NCBI RefSeq assembly: GCF_014692875.1
Contig: NZ_CP061171.1
Location: 3,162,001-3,226,000, forward strand
Direction of reading: 5' to 3'
Length of the DNA stretch: 64,000 bases
DNA from: Pedobacter riviphilus
GTDB lineage: Bacteria; Bacteroidota; Bacteroidia; Sphingobacteriales; Sphingobacteriaceae
Shown: positions 1 through 9,775 of the stretch, one piece after another
How the letters are laid out: every line of letters starts with the position of its first letter
Numbering within the stretch: position 1 is the stretch's first letter
Notes under the pieces: generated by a model
Database searches by the model: none
Told to the model about the DNA's origin: nothing
Seen by the model: the letters and a program-made list of their open reading frames with translations, nothing else
Translations under genes and position numbers: made by a program

Positions 1-1848
1 CCTTAAAATTCCATTTCGCCAGGCAGAGGATCACCTTTCCGTAACAGACCCGTGGATAAAAAGTAAGGCCTGGAAAAAAGTTCTCCAGGCTAAATGACAG
101 TCCTGCCTGTACCCCCTGAAATTGCAGATCGCACAATAGCCGGAAAACCGGCGAATGGTTATTTCGAAAGTTATAGGCCGTCGCCAGCCGGGGAATTACT
201 CTTTTGTTCAACTTAGACGACTCTAATATCAATTCATCCCCTTTAAGAGAAAGCATGAGTTCGCCTGGCAGTACCAGGTTTTCAGCTGGCTGCGAAGGAA
301 ATACATTCAGGGGTATCTCGTGAGCATAAATGGGCTTGCGACGATTGATATTGTCCACATGGCTATCAGACTGCTGGGCAATGTCGGCAAAAACAACTTC
401 TGGGTTTGCAGTAGTTTCCTTTGCGGCAAGCTCGCGGCAAAACTGGTGTACCGGATCACTGAAACAGGAAAACCTTCCGATCAGCGAAGCGGCGGTTACC
501 CCACCCGAACTTTCGATGATCAGGTGCTCGCCCGTCGAACGGTACATGAGCGCCTGCGTCTGGGGCAAAGGCAATACTGCCTTTTTATGATTTTCCAGTT
601 TAATCACATCACCTTCACTGATCTGCAGGGGCGACCAGGGATCGCGAAGGGTATCCCCTATCCAGAGCCTGAAGATAAACTGCTGGGAGGCATGCCATCC
701 AAGTGTTCTATTTTCATCTTCCGGTTCAGGGAAAGGAATATTCTCCAGGATATCCTGGTCAGGCATGGATGGCGCCATCTCCCCATAATGCAGCCCTCCA
801 TCGGGATCTAAGGCCAGCAGCAAAGGCACCCTTTCCTGATCAAAGCGGGCACGGAAATCACGGATAAAACGCGACAGATCAGCAGGCTGCTCAGCGTTTG
901 CCAATAACTGCAGCACATGGACTGCTTTGGACAATTCTTCCTGTTCAGCGCTATCTGGCCCCCAGTGTTATTTGGCCTTTCCAGTGCTGCATAAAATGGC
1001 TGGCCAAAAGGCTTATTTTCCTTTGCAATTTTACCGACATCCCTGGCCAAAGCCGACAGATCGGCTTCACCCAATAAGGGAATCCTGATGTAATTTTTCC
1101 AGAAATTACTCCAGCCAGGTAAGCCAGGGAAGCGCTCACTCACCTCATTGCTGATTACTCTTCCCTGAGTGCCATTGAAAACCGCCCCTGCATCAAGCAG
1201 AAACCCGATGTATTCTTCTGCATCTTCTGCTAAACATTCAGCGTGCTGCACAATCCAGCTCAGCAGTATTTTTTTTGAAATCTTCTTTGAAGATAAAAAT
1301 GAAAACAGCTGTACATTAAATTTTACGGCTGCAATCCCTTCCAGAGAAAAACTAAACCGGCCCTTATCATCCAAAGATGATTTCGTATAGCGGAAAACGT
1401 CATTAAACCGGTACAGCGTAGGGTTGACCATTAATCCGTCTGGCAGATCAGCCTCCGCCCTGTTCTTCAATTTTCTCAAAAAATTCTGGTCAGGCCATAA
1501 ATGAAGGATTGACTCATCGCTTCCGGCAAGCCTGACCTGACCACCGCTTGCCCATTGCAGTAAAGTGAAGGAGGAGAAGCTTCCAAAAGGGGTTGGCCGG
1601 AAACACATCCGGTTATAATACTTATAAAGGGTATGTTTTTCCTTATCTGCTAATTTATCGAAATCAAATTCCTTTTTTTCAAGCAGCGCATAAAACGCTG
1701 CGCTTGCCAAAAAAACTGCATTGCGAAAAGCCTGTTCCTGCAACACTTCCGGCAACCGCGAGAGATCATAGCCTGTAAAGCTATAGTACGGTGCCCGTAA
1801 AAATAACTGCGGTAAAAACCGGTATAGCATTGACTGACTTTCTTTCAT
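1..1848 (-). CDS. Class I lanthipeptide dehydratase (LanB-type), N-terminal part; partial and frameshifted
   Basis: The start at 1846-1848 gives MKESQSML and an opening typical of Bacteroidota LanB-like proteins (FLRAPYYSFTGYD, then RMCFRPTPFGSFSSF near residue 85). LanB enzymes dehydrate Ser/Thr of a precursor peptide using glutamyl-tRNA. The first frame is coherent to about residue 296, then turns to nonsense and stops at 808. From position 963 down to 1 another minus frame carries the expected continuation (SAEQEELSK, RFIRDFRARFDQERVPLLLA, then AYNFRNNHSPVFRLLCDLQF and FFPGLTFYPRV near the edge). One extra base in the C5 run at 959-963 joins the two frames. The C-terminal part, and any cyclase or precursor gene, lies outside the window. 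The family call is from remembered motifs. The gene diverges from the MauE-type gene at 1938. Confidence 0.8.
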
Positions 1849-1937
1849 CTCTTCGTCGCTTAAAAGGGTATACTACCCATCTCATACTGTTTTGGCTTTT
1901 CTATTCGCCCTTAATTTGTTTCTATAATTCTTTTACC

Positions 1938-2363
1938 ATGAAGGCAATTTTTAAATCCACGGTTCCTCCCCTGCTCGTACTGCTGTTTGTATACGCTGCA
2001 TTCAGTAAACTCTTTACTTTTTCAGCTTTTGACCAGCAGCTCCACAACCAGGCCTTTCCCGGCTGGCTTGCAGATTTTCTACTGTATTTTTTGATCCCAG
2101 CAGAACTTGTTACCGCACTCCTGCTATGTTTCAAAAGGACCGTACTCGTTGGTCTGCTGGTTTCAACTGTACTTCTGCTCGCCTTTACCGCCTACATCGC
2201 ACTGGTGTTGGCAGACTATTTCAGCAAGGAGCCCTGTAGCTGCGGCGGCGTATTAAAATGGCTCGGATGGAAGTCGCACCTCATTTTTAACCTCGTATTC
2301 ACCGCATTAACGATAACTAGCTTAACTATTCATCTAAAGCAGGAGGTTCGTGACAACGAGTAA
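1938..2363 (+). CDS. MauE/DoxX-type redox-associated membrane protein
   Basis: A 141-residue protein, mostly hydrophobic, with about four membrane segments. It starts at the ATG of MKAIFKSTVPPLL; an upstream in-frame start would add an unrelated 49-residue tail overlapping the divergent LanB promoter region. The CSCGG motif near residue 96, before the last membrane helix, matches the MauE-like family, which is linked to thiol redox chemistry in the periplasm. It is followed by a small secreted protein and faces a TlpA/SusCD operon, a grouping seen in Pedobacter-like genomes. The redox partner is unknown. Family membership is inferred from topology and the cysteine motif. Confidence 0.75.
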   Translation: MKAIFKSTVPPLLVLLFVYAAFSKLFTFSAFDQQLHNQAFPGWLADFLLYFLIPAELVTALLLCFKRTVLVGLLVSTVLLLAFTAYIALVLADYFSKEPCSCGGVLKWLGWKSHLIFNLVFTALTITSLTIHLKQEVRDNE

Positions 2364-2481
2364 CCAGCATAAACGGATACTGGTCCTATCCAATACAGAA
2401 AAATCAACCGATCGAAAGACCACCGAACCAGATCGACTTCATTTATCCTCCCTAAACGGAGATTATTTAAAACTAAATACC

Positions 2482-2805
2482 ATGCTAAAAAAATTAAACC
2501 TTGGCCTTGTAGCCCTCGTATTGGGGTTCGGCCTAACCATTACTACAAGTGCATTTAAACCAGCCAAAACAGACATCCAGTGGAATTTTATTGGCGATCA
2601 GCTATCTGAAGCTACAGACGGCCACCAGTATTCTACTACCATGAGCCCGCCTACCAGCTGTAATTCGGGCACTGCAGTACCTTGTTACCTGACTACACCC
2701 GAAACGGTTGATACGCAGGACAAGCTGAACCAGTACATCGAGGATACCTACGGCGACGATGCAGCCGCTGTAAGGGATGCTGCTCCGGCCAAACGCGCAC
2801 TGTAA
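2482..2805 (+). CDS. Small secreted protein (DUF6520-like)
   Basis: A 107-residue protein starting at MLKKLNLGLVALVLGFG, with a clear signal peptide ending near TSAFKP. The mature part is short and acidic, with a two-cysteine segment (SCNSGTAVPCY) near residue 58, and ends in AAPAKRAL. The layout of signal peptide, short polar body and C-(x)n-C pair resembles the small DUF6520-type proteins common beside MauE-like genes in Bacteroidota. That assignment is from memory and tentative. It lies 118 bp after the MauE-type gene on the same strand and is followed at once by a hairpin terminator. It is not an obvious lanthipeptide precursor, because it has a Sec signal and no Ser/Thr/Cys-rich core. 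Confidence 0.65.
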   Translation: MLKKLNLGLVALVLGFGLTITTSAFKPAKTDIQWNFIGDQLSEATDGHQYSTTMSPPTSCNSGTAVPCYLTTPETVDTQDKLNQYIEDTYGDDAAAVRDAAPAKRAL

Positions 2806-2813
2806 GTGAACGA

Positions 2814-2845
2814 GGGCTTGGTTAAATTTACCAGGCCCTTTGTTT
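2814..2845 (+). terminator. Hairpin terminator between convergent genes
   Basis: A 9-bp stem (GGGCTTGGT / ACCAGGCCC, one G-U pair) with a 7-nt loop, followed by TTTGTTTT. It lies 8 bp after the small secreted protein gene and next to the end of susD on the other strand, so it may serve both. Confidence 0.75.
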
Positions 2846-4203
2846 TACCGCTCATTCTGGGGCATGCCCGTTAGTGCAATGATATCTTCAGGCAGCGGCA
2901 GCGCATACCGCTTATCATTTGGTGTTAAGGTATAAACAGTTCCCCCTATTGTGCGCTTCAGCACGATACTTCCACCATCGGCATTCAATCGTTTAATATC
3001 CATCCACCTCATCCCCCTCATTACCAGTTCCTTTCTCCTTTCGGTCAACACCATATCCAGTGCGGTAGTTTTGTCACTCGCTGCCAGGGGCACAAATGTT
3101 CCGGCTTTAAACCTAGCCACCAAAAGCTTGTTCAGCGTCTGTATGCCAAGGGCCGTTTTTCCGTTCCTTACCTGGCACTCGGCAAGGGTGAGGAACATTT
3201 CATCAGTAGCTAGTCCGAAAAAAAGTGCGGGCTGGAAATAGGTACCTTTAAAATAATAAGCACCCCCACTCTGTAAATAAAATACCTGCTTTCTCAAATC
3301 ATCAGTATGGTAGGATTGCAAAAGCTCGGGAACAATCTTGGCCCTGGTGCTGGTTACAATTGTTGAAGGTGGAACAAACGTGTTAAAAACCACTTCAGGA
3401 TTAAACAGCGCTATAGGATAGCGGTCGGCAACATTAAGTTTATTATAATCCAGAAGCACCCCATTGATCCGCAGGCAGGAATCAGCGTAATTTTCAGCGG
3501 CCTGGTAATCGCCCATATATAAAAAGGCACGCGCCAAAAGCCCATAGGCACTCGCTTTTGATGGCCTGGTGGCACTTAATGCTCTGTCCGGCAAAAGCGG
3601 CACCGCTGCTTTTAGATCAGAAAGTACCTTTTGGTAACCTTCCTGTACGGTCGCCCTGGTAGAAGGCGTATTGAAATCGGCACTTGGGCGCAGCGGAATA
3701 CCGAGGTCTGCTGCTGAAGATACCTGGTAAGCCTTTGCCCAGACGCCGAGCCCCTGCAAAAAGCATTTGGCGCGGTATACCAGTGCCTGTCCTTTTACAT
3801 TGTTGAATTTGACGTCCCTTTCAATCGTTGAGGCTTCCATTCCCTCCAATACTGCATTACAGGAATATACGGCTTTGTACAGATAGGCCCACTCGTTGCT
3901 TCCAGGTTCAAAAAGATTATCCTTTTGCCAACTGTACATCCTGCGCTCATATTCGCTTGGCAGGGCCGCAAGGTCGGCATCGGTAAGGTAATAATCATCA
4001 GCCGATATTTCCGCTGAAATCAGATCGTTAGCGGTCAGCACGCCGAAATTGTCCATCAGCGCCTGGAAATCGCCCAGGGCTGAGGGGATGACTAGCCGCT
4101 GATCGGGTTTTTCATCCAAAAGCTGCTTACAGCCTGAAATCCCAATACACAAAATAGCCAGCAATAGCCAATATCCAAAATAGTATCTCTTTTTCATCAT
4201 CAT
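2845..4203 (-). CDS. SusD/RagB-family outer-membrane lipoprotein
   Basis: A 452-residue protein with a lipoprotein signal (hydrophobic stretch, then GISGCKQLLDEKP), so it is probably lipid-anchored on the cell surface. The start could be any of three consecutive ATGs at 4203, 4200 and 4197. The N-terminal helical SusD core (ALGDFQALMDNF, NVLEGME-type TPR helices) and the C-terminal TERRKELVMRGMRWMDIKRLN motif are characteristic of SusD-like proteins. SusD caps the SusC pore and binds substrate. It follows susC with a 5-bp gap and is the last gene of the operon. Its substrate cannot be read from sequence. The neighbouring TlpA-type protein and lack of glycosidases argue against a simple polysaccharide system. 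Confidence 0.92.
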   Translation of the reverse strand: MMMKKRYYFGYWLLLAILCIGISGCKQLLDEKPDQRLVIPSALGDFQALMDNFGVLTANDLISAEISADDYYLTDADLAALPSEYERRMYSWQKDNLFEPGSNEWAYLYKAVYSCNAVLEGMEASTIERDVKFNNVKGQALVYRAKCFLQGLGVWAKAYQVSSAADLGIPLRPSADFNTPSTRATVQEGYQKVLSDLKAAVPLLPDRALSATRPSKASAYGLLARAFLYMGDYQAAENYADSCLRINGVLLDYNKLNVADRYPIALFNPEVVFNTFVPPSTIVTSTRAKIVPELLQSYHTDDLRKQVFYLQSGGAYYFKGTYFQPALFFGLATDEMFLTLAECQVRNGKTALGIQTLNKLLVARFKAGTFVPLAASDKTTALDMVLTERRKELVMRGMRWMDIKRLNADGGSIVLKRTIGGTVYTLTPNDKRYALPLPEDIIALTGMPQNER

Positions 4204-4208
4204 AAATT

Positions 4209-7200
4209 TTAAAGGCCTGCCCTTAAGCCGAAAGCAATGGTCTGCCCCGGGGGTAAGTTAAAGCTACTGGTTACATATTCAGGGTCGAGGTGATGTTTGT
4301 TCGCCCTGTAAATTATACCGGCGTTGGCCAGGTTGGCAAATACGTTTAATGTTTTTAAACCGATCTTTTTTGCAAGGGACTTATCGAAAGCATAATCAAG
4401 GTTGATGTACTGAATGCGGATATGGTCGCCCCTATCAATCAGTACTTCAGCAGAGCGGTAGAACGATTCCCTGCTGCTGGAAACCGGATAGGGCATTGAG
4501 GGTACCTGGGTAAAAGCCTCATCGCCCGGGGCTTTCCAACGGTTACTAAAATCGGCATGCCCACTACCGCTGGCAAACAGACTGGTATAATCAATACCCT
4601 TACGCCTGAAATAATAATCAAACTTAAAGCTGAGCGCTACTGAAAGGGTAAAGCCTTTAAAGCCAAAATCGTTTACCATATTACCGAAATAACGTGGCAG
4701 CGCAGACCCGTAAAATACCAGGTCAGCAAGTTTGGTACTGCTGATGATACTGCTGTATGCCTTGCTCGGCTGGCCGTTCAAAAAGCCCAACGGGTCGCCC
4801 GTTGCCCCATCAAGGCCCGCCCAGCGGTAAGAGAAAATGGAGTATACCGGCAAGCCCTCTACACCCGATACCGTGGCATTAGACTGCAAAAAATTGCTCC
4901 CCTGTACCGATGGCAGGTAATACTTCGCTACTTTATCCCTGTACACCGAAAGGTTAAGCGTGGAACTCCAGGTAAAATCGCCCTGAAGGATTCTTGCATT
5001 CAGTTGCAGATCGAAACCGTTCCCTTTTATTTCGGCAACATTGCGTAATACCGTGGTTCCTACTCCGGTGGTATAATCAATCGGGTACACCCCGAACAGA
5101 TCAGAAGCATGTTTCCTGTAATACTCCACACTGCCCGAAAGCCTCCCTTTCAGCATAATAAAATCCAGGCCCACATTCAGCATCCTTACCGATTCCCACC
5201 TCAGATCGGGGTTGGCATATTTGTCAAAAATGGCATAGGGCGATTGCGTATAAGGCGAATTTACCTGATAACGGATGGTATTCACCCCGCTCATGGATGG
5301 ATCGGCATTGCCACTGAAACCCAGAGTAGACCTTACTTTCAGCTGGTCTACAAAACCAAATTTAAAAAAAGGCATCCTTGAAATATCCCAGGCCAGGCCT
5401 ACCGACCATAGCGGTTTCCATTTATCGTTTGTCGCGACACCAAAAAGGTTAGAGGCATCAGCCCTGGCACTGGCCGAAAGCGTATAGGCATCCCGAAAGG
5501 TATAAGCCAGGTTTACAAACTGCGAAAAATAATTATTGGCCGATTGGCTCAGGCCGTTACCATCAGGAATATAGGCTGCACTTCCGGTAACCGAGTTGGG
5601 AAAAGTGCGGGTATAATCAACCTGCCCTGTGTTGAGCTTGTCGGTATCCAAACCATACATCCTGCCCGATACCCCTGTTGATTGTGCCTTCCTCCACTCT
5701 ACCCCAACTAAACCATCAAGCCGGTGCGAAGCCCATGCCCGGTTAAAATCAAGCTGCCCCCTGTACTGTTCCGATCTCAGCCGCCCCTCGTTCCTGTCCA
5801 GGATGGCACCTAATGGAACAGGATAACTTACTACCCCACCAGCACCTACCTGCGCAAAACTGTTAATCAGGTTCCGGGTGTAATAACTTCCCATCTGCTG
5901 CAAAATTTCCCTGGTGGTCCGCTGCTCTTCAATATTGTATTTAAGCGATGCCTTAAAACCCAGCGGCAGTTTATAATTAAGGTCGAAATTGGCCATCAGA
6001 TCCGTAAGCCTGGTTACATTATCGGTGTATTGAGGATCTAACAGCGGATAATACGACCAATCTAACAGTTGCGCTACCGCTGGCGAGGCAAGATAGGTAG
6101 CCCTGTAATTCTTGGTAATAGACAAAGGGTTTCCATTGGCATCGGCAAAAGCAGCATAAGGATAGAGTGTAGATGTACTCAATATCCCGCCAATGCCAGG
6201 CTGCCCTGCTGTAACCTTACCACCCGTATAACTGAACACCGTATTTAAATTCAGGTTGCGCAACAACGTAAAACTGTTGCTCAGTCTCAGGTTCTGCCTT
6301 GCATTAACACCATCCAGGTTATCTATGTTTCTGTTATAGCCTGAAGAAACCAGCCAGGAATGCTTTTCACTCCCGCCCGATAGCGAGAGCACGTATTGCT
6401 GGTTAACCCCGCTTTTGTACACATACCGGTCAAAATCATCATAAACATCGTGCGCGGCAAAGCCTGCCTTGGCCAGTGCCAGATCAGCATCAGACAGCTT
6501 GCCCGAGGCATTCAAAATCAGCAGCTCAACAAAAGGGGTTAAAGCAGGTTTCTGGGTAGAATTGATCAGGCTGGTATAATAGCCCTTACCATATAAAAAC
6601 TGCTCCACATCCAATGCATCGGCTGATGAAATGCGCTGCTCGTACCGCAGATCAGGCTTTTGCACAAAAGCCAAACTGGCTGAAAAGCTTACCGAAAACG
6701 GCGCATTCCTTTTGCCTTTTTTGGTGGTAATTACAATCACACCATTTCCGGCGCGGGTGCCCCAAATGGAAGCTGCCGCGGCATCCTTTAAAATGGTTAT
6801 GCTCTCCACGTCTTCAGGGTTGATATTGGCCAGATCACCGGCATATGGAAAATCATCAAGCACAATCAGCGGGTCCCTAGGCCCACGGATGGTGCTGGTA
6901 CCACGGATAGAAAACTTGCCCGTAGCCGAGGTACTCCTGTCATAGGTAAGCCCGTTGCCAATGGCCTCTAACCTATCGAGTATGTTTTTCCCCACCTGCT
7001 GGTCCAGCCTCGCCTTATCCAGTTTATCAAACGATCCAGTGGCCCGCGTTCTGTCCAATACCTGGTAGCCCGTGCTTACTGTTACATCGCTCAGCTGGTT
7101 ATCGGCCGGCAGTAGCCTGACCATAAATGCCTTTGTTAAGGGGATATTTACTGTAGTACCATAGGTTTTAAAACCCACCGCACTGGCCAGAAAACGGTAA

Positions 7201-7406
7201 GTACCAACAGGCAGACTAACTGAAAACATACCCTTGGCATCCGTTTGGGTTTTACGTACCAGCCCATCAGCCCCTGTCAGCTCGATATTTGCCGGAACGG
7301 CAATACTATCGGCAGCACTTAAAATTTTGCCGCTAAAGCCTTCCTGCCCAAAGGCTATTATCGGGCAGAGCCCGATCAATAAGATTAGTATATGTATATT
7401 CCTCAT
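4209..7406 (-). CDS. SusC/RagA-family TonB-dependent outer-membrane transporter
   Basis: A 1065-residue protein. It has a signal peptide ending at AFGQEGFSG, a carboxypeptidase-regulatory-like beta-sandwich (about residues 23-100), a plug domain with the SusC-type segments DVTVSTGYQ, SIRGTSTIRGPRDPLIV and AAAASIWGTRAGNGVIVITT, and then a C-terminal beta-barrel. It imports ligands across the outer membrane with TonB energy. Its ATG overlaps the stop codon of the upstream TlpA gene (ATGA at 7403-7406), and susD follows after 5 bp, so the three genes form one operon. It has no STN domain, so direct signalling to an anti-sigma factor is unlikely. Confidence 0.95.
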   Translation of the reverse strand: MRNIHILILLIGLCPIIAFGQEGFSGKILSAADSIAVPANIELTGADGLVRKTQTDAKGMFSVSLPVGTYRFLASAVGFKTYGTTVNIPLTKAFMVRLLPADNQLSDVTVSTGYQVLDRTRATGSFDKLDKARLDQQVGKNILDRLEAIGNGLTYDRSTSATGKFSIRGTSTIRGPRDPLIVLDDFPYAGDLANINPEDVESITILKDAAAASIWGTRAGNGVIVITTKKGKRNAPFSVSFSASLAFVQKPDLRYEQRISSADALDVEQFLYGKGYYTSLINSTQKPALTPFVELLILNASGKLSDADLALAKAGFAAHDVYDDFDRYVYKSGVNQQYVLSLSGGSEKHSWLVSSGYNRNIDNLDGVNARQNLRLSNSFTLLRNLNLNTVFSYTGGKVTAGQPGIGGILSTSTLYPYAAFADANGNPLSITKNYRATYLASPAVAQLLDWSYYPLLDPQYTDNVTRLTDLMANFDLNYKLPLGFKASLKYNIEEQRTTREILQQMGSYYTRNLINSFAQVGAGGVVSYPVPLGAILDRNEGRLRSEQYRGQLDFNRAWASHRLDGLVGVEWRKAQSTGVSGRMYGLDTDKLNTGQVDYTRTFPNSVTGSAAYIPDGNGLSQSANNYFSQFVNLAYTFRDAYTLSASARADASNLFGVATNDKWKPLWSVGLAWDISRMPFFKFGFVDQLKVRSTLGFSGNADPSMSGVNTIRYQVNSPYTQSPYAIFDKYANPDLRWESVRMLNVGLDFIMLKGRLSGSVEYYRKHASDLFGVYPIDYTTGVGTTVLRNVAEIKGNGFDLQLNARILQGDFTWSSTLNLSVYRDKVAKYYLPSVQGSNFLQSNATVSGVEGLPVYSIFSYRWAGLDGATGDPLGFLNGQPSKAYSSIISSTKLADLVFYGSALPRYFGNMVNDFGFKGFTLSVALSFKFDYYFRRKGIDYTSLFASGSGHADFSNRWKAPGDEAFTQVPSMPYPVSSSRESFYRSAEVLIDRGDHIRIQYINLDYAFDKSLAKKIGLKTLNVFANLANAGIIYRANKHHLDPEYVTSSFNLPPGQTIAFGLRAGL

Positions 7407-8728
7407 TTTAATTGTTTAATTGTTTGGTTTGCCTGATCGCTGATCACCATCATGGTCATTTTTTTCTTCGCTGGCTGCAGGCGCAGCCCGTACAACTGAA
7501 GCCCAGCATTTACCTCCTGCAGGTTACCCATTAAAGGGATGCTGATGGATATACGTTCGTTGGTCCCAGTTTTGTTGATGATTGGCACACTGTTCCAGTC
7601 CAGGTTTTCTAAATGATCGACAAGTGCTTCAACCGGAACATTTTTTAAGTTCAATACCCCTTGCTGGCCAGCGCCTTTATCCAGATTTTCGACACCACCA
7701 TTGTTTAAAGCAGTACGTGCGGTAACGTAACGCTCCAGCACCAGGACCTTGTTTTTTTCGGTTTTAAAAGTAGCCGTATAAGGCGAGTAGGTATTCAGGT
7801 CATCCAGCATCATGGGGTATAATTTGCCCGATAACCGTTCGGGTACTACAAACTCATAATTGTAACTATCGCGCAAGAAACCCGATGAATCGGCGCCTAC
7901 ATACCTGATCTGTTTATCAGAAAAGCGCTGGCCCAGTGCGCGCTGCAGCACCCTGCCAATTGTACCGTAAAGGCTGAAAAAATCGGTATTGGTAAAGGCA
8001 CGCCCCAGCAGCAAGCCAGAAGTTTTAGCCTTTCGAAACTGTGTACCGCTGGCCAGGCCCGATACCCGGCCCTTAATTAACAGGCTGTACCGAACCAGGC
8101 CTTCAGTAGGAAAATCTGCCGAACTGAATAAAGGCAGCGCCGGATCGATGTTCTTTTTATTAACGAAAGTACCACTCTCTCCCGCCATAGCCTGCAACAG
8201 TTTCGCCTCCTCCAGTTCTTCCTCACCTGTTATGGCCAGCACTTTCCCATCCCTGCCGATCCATACATAATGGGGTACGGTACGGTGCGGAAAAATTTTA
8301 TTTAGCAGCGTATCTGCTACAACGGCAGTAAAAGCTTCGCCATGTTCGTTTTTCCTTTTTAACAAGAACGTGGTTGCCCTGGCTACAGGTTCGTTATTCA
8401 CCAGGATCACCTGCAGATCGTTCTGATATTTCTGTTGCAGCATTTTCATTTTCGGGAAACTGGCGATACAGGGCGAACACCAGGTGGCCCAGAAATCCAG
8501 GATGAGCAGTTTGCCCTTAAAAGCAGAAAGCGGGAAGACTGCCAAATTCTGACCTGCCCCATGAAGACCGGAAACATTCCTTATCAGTACATCCGGCACC
8601 TGCTGACCGATAGAAATCCCCCGATGACCCGCAGACGCAGCCACACTGGTAACAGCTATATTTTTATCCTGCCCATACACCCAAAAAAATGGGCATAACA
8701 ATAGCAGGAAGCATATTTTAAGCTTCAT
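7403..8728 (-). CDS. Secreted thioredoxin/TlpA-type protein with C-terminal DUF3738-like domain
   Basis: A 441-residue protein. The signal peptide ends near WVYGQDK. A TlpA/thioredoxin domain spans about residues 40-190, with the redox motif WATWCSPC at about residues 81-88 and a cis-Pro region (TVPHYVWIG). The C-terminal third (about residues 240-441), including EALVDHLENLDWNSVPI and the GLQLYGLRLQPAKKKM ending, resembles the TIGR03435/DUF3738 domain often fused to TlpA in Bacteroidota. It probably acts in the periplasm as a thiol-disulfide oxidoreductase. It is the first large gene of the TlpA-SusC-SusD operon and overlaps susC by 4 bp. The thioredoxin part is certain; the C-terminal assignment is from recalled motifs. 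Confidence 0.85.
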   Translation of the reverse strand: MKLKICFLLLLCPFFWVYGQDKNIAVTSVAASAGHRGISIGQQVPDVLIRNVSGLHGAGQNLAVFPLSAFKGKLLILDFWATWCSPCIASFPKMKMLQQKYQNDLQVILVNNEPVARATTFLLKRKNEHGEAFTAVVADTLLNKIFPHRTVPHYVWIGRDGKVLAITGEEELEEAKLLQAMAGESGTFVNKKNIDPALPLFSSADFPTEGLVRYSLLIKGRVSGLASGTQFRKAKTSGLLLGRAFTNTDFFSLYGTIGRVLQRALGQRFSDKQIRYVGADSSGFLRDSYNYEFVVPERLSGKLYPMMLDDLNTYSPYTATFKTEKNKVLVLERYVTARTALNNGGVENLDKGAGQQGVLNLKNVPVEALVDHLENLDWNSVPIINKTGTNERISISIPLMGNLQEVNAGLQLYGLRLQPAKKKMTMMVISDQANQTIKQLK

Positions 8729-8778
8729 TTTGATTGATTTAAACGTAAAAAAATTAGAAATTGAAAGTAAAGGCTAAC

Positions 8779-9048
8779 TCAAATCTTCACTCCCTCAACC
8801 TTACCCTCCTCCATCAGTGTCTGCACCGCCACAATCAGTTCGATCAGGCCATCAAACACCTCACTAACCTCCTGCTCACTGATATCCAAATCCAGAAAAC
8901 CAGCTTTATCATTCAGCGCATACCCCTGAAACACCTCCAGCAAAACCAGCTTTATTTTATCGACGCTATAGTGATCATAAAATAATTCCAGCACCTGTTG
9001 AGCTGTTTTCAAAGAAGGGCTTCCAGGATTATAATCAGATAAAGTCAT
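8779..9048 (-). CDS. Small acidic protein of unknown function, upstream of TlpA-SusCD
   Basis: An 89-residue protein, acidic, leucine-rich and predicted mainly helical, with no signal peptide or membrane segment (for example VDKIKLVLLEVFQGYAL and EVFDGLIELIVAV). I do not recognise the family. It ends 50 bp before the TlpA gene on the same strand, so it may be the first gene of the TlpA-SusC-SusD operon. The ATG at 9048 is the only reasonable start. Confidence 0.6.
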   Translation of the reverse strand: MTLSDYNPGSPSLKTAQQVLELFYDHYSVDKIKLVLLEVFQGYALNDKAGFLDLDISEQEVSEVFDGLIELIVAVQTLMEEGKVEGVKI

Positions 9049-9171
9049 AAATTGATGGTTAGAGAAAAGTGTCAGTTGATTAAAGCAAAAGCAAAGTTTG
9101 AATACTTTACAGTAACATTTGGCAACTGGATTTCAGCAGTGATCGAAAAAATCTTAGCTGCCAAGGTAGCC

Positions 9172-9471
9172 TTATTCTGGACCTTTAATAATATTTTTGA
9201 TAGGGTTTTGGAGCGAAGGTGAAATAAAATTAATCTCAGAATTTGTAACCAAGCTCACATTGCCATCAATACAACAGAAACACGTCAAATCATCAGGGCC
9301 TGGTTTCACTCCGCCTATTTTCCGCTGTACCTGCCCGGACCCATACTTATTTTTAATAACCAGTCTTTGCCTGCTACCACCTACAGGCCAAATGCTCCAT
9401 ACCGCCAATGAGCTATACAAAAAAGCCCAACAGAGAAAAAAAAGCGGCAAATAACTACTATCGGTCTTCAT
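9172..9471 (-). CDS. Possible small membrane or secreted protein, unknown
   Basis: A 99-residue reading frame with one hydrophobic N-terminal segment (YLPLFFLCWAFLYSSLAVW) followed by a polar tail with a CFCC cluster. It lies 123 bp upstream of the small acidic gene on the same strand. No family is recognised. An overlapping plus-strand frame of 85 codons exists but starts inside this region without a signal. It is kept because of the signal-anchor-like N-terminus and operon-like position. Confidence 0.4.
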   Translation of the reverse strand: MKTDSSYLPLFFLCWAFLYSSLAVWSIWPVGGSRQRLVIKNKYGSGQVQRKIGGVKPGPDDLTCFCCIDGNVSLVTNSEINFISPSLQNPIKNIIKGPE

Positions 9472-9775
9472 ATATGCAGAGTTAAAAATTCTAAACTAAA
9501 AATTGATCAAAGGCAGTCGCCCAAAGTACCCAATTGTGGAAGAGGCTAAGCGGCAGAAAAACTCCCTCCCTGGCCTAAAAATCCAGGCGTACAAATCCCG
9601 TTACGGCAAAGCCGTTTATTTTTTCAAACACAAAAAAACGAGAAAGGATGAGCAAACAACGCCCCAATAAACCAGCGCCCAAGCCCCAAGCAAACAAAAA
9701 ATGAGGCAGGCCATCATTATTAAGAACCTATTTTATTTTCGACCATAAAGGCCAACCTGCCCCATCCAAAAAAAA

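Noticed and set aside
320..811. Plus-strand frames of 163 and 86 codons
   Set aside because: They lie opposite the second frame of the lanthipeptide dehydratase, whose minus-strand translation is clearly homologous to the family; they are shadow frames.
2482..2805. Small secreted protein as the lanthipeptide precursor
   Set aside because: It has a Sec-type signal peptide and only two cysteines in a non-core-like context; precursors of this class normally have a cytoplasmic leader and Ser/Thr/Cys-rich core.
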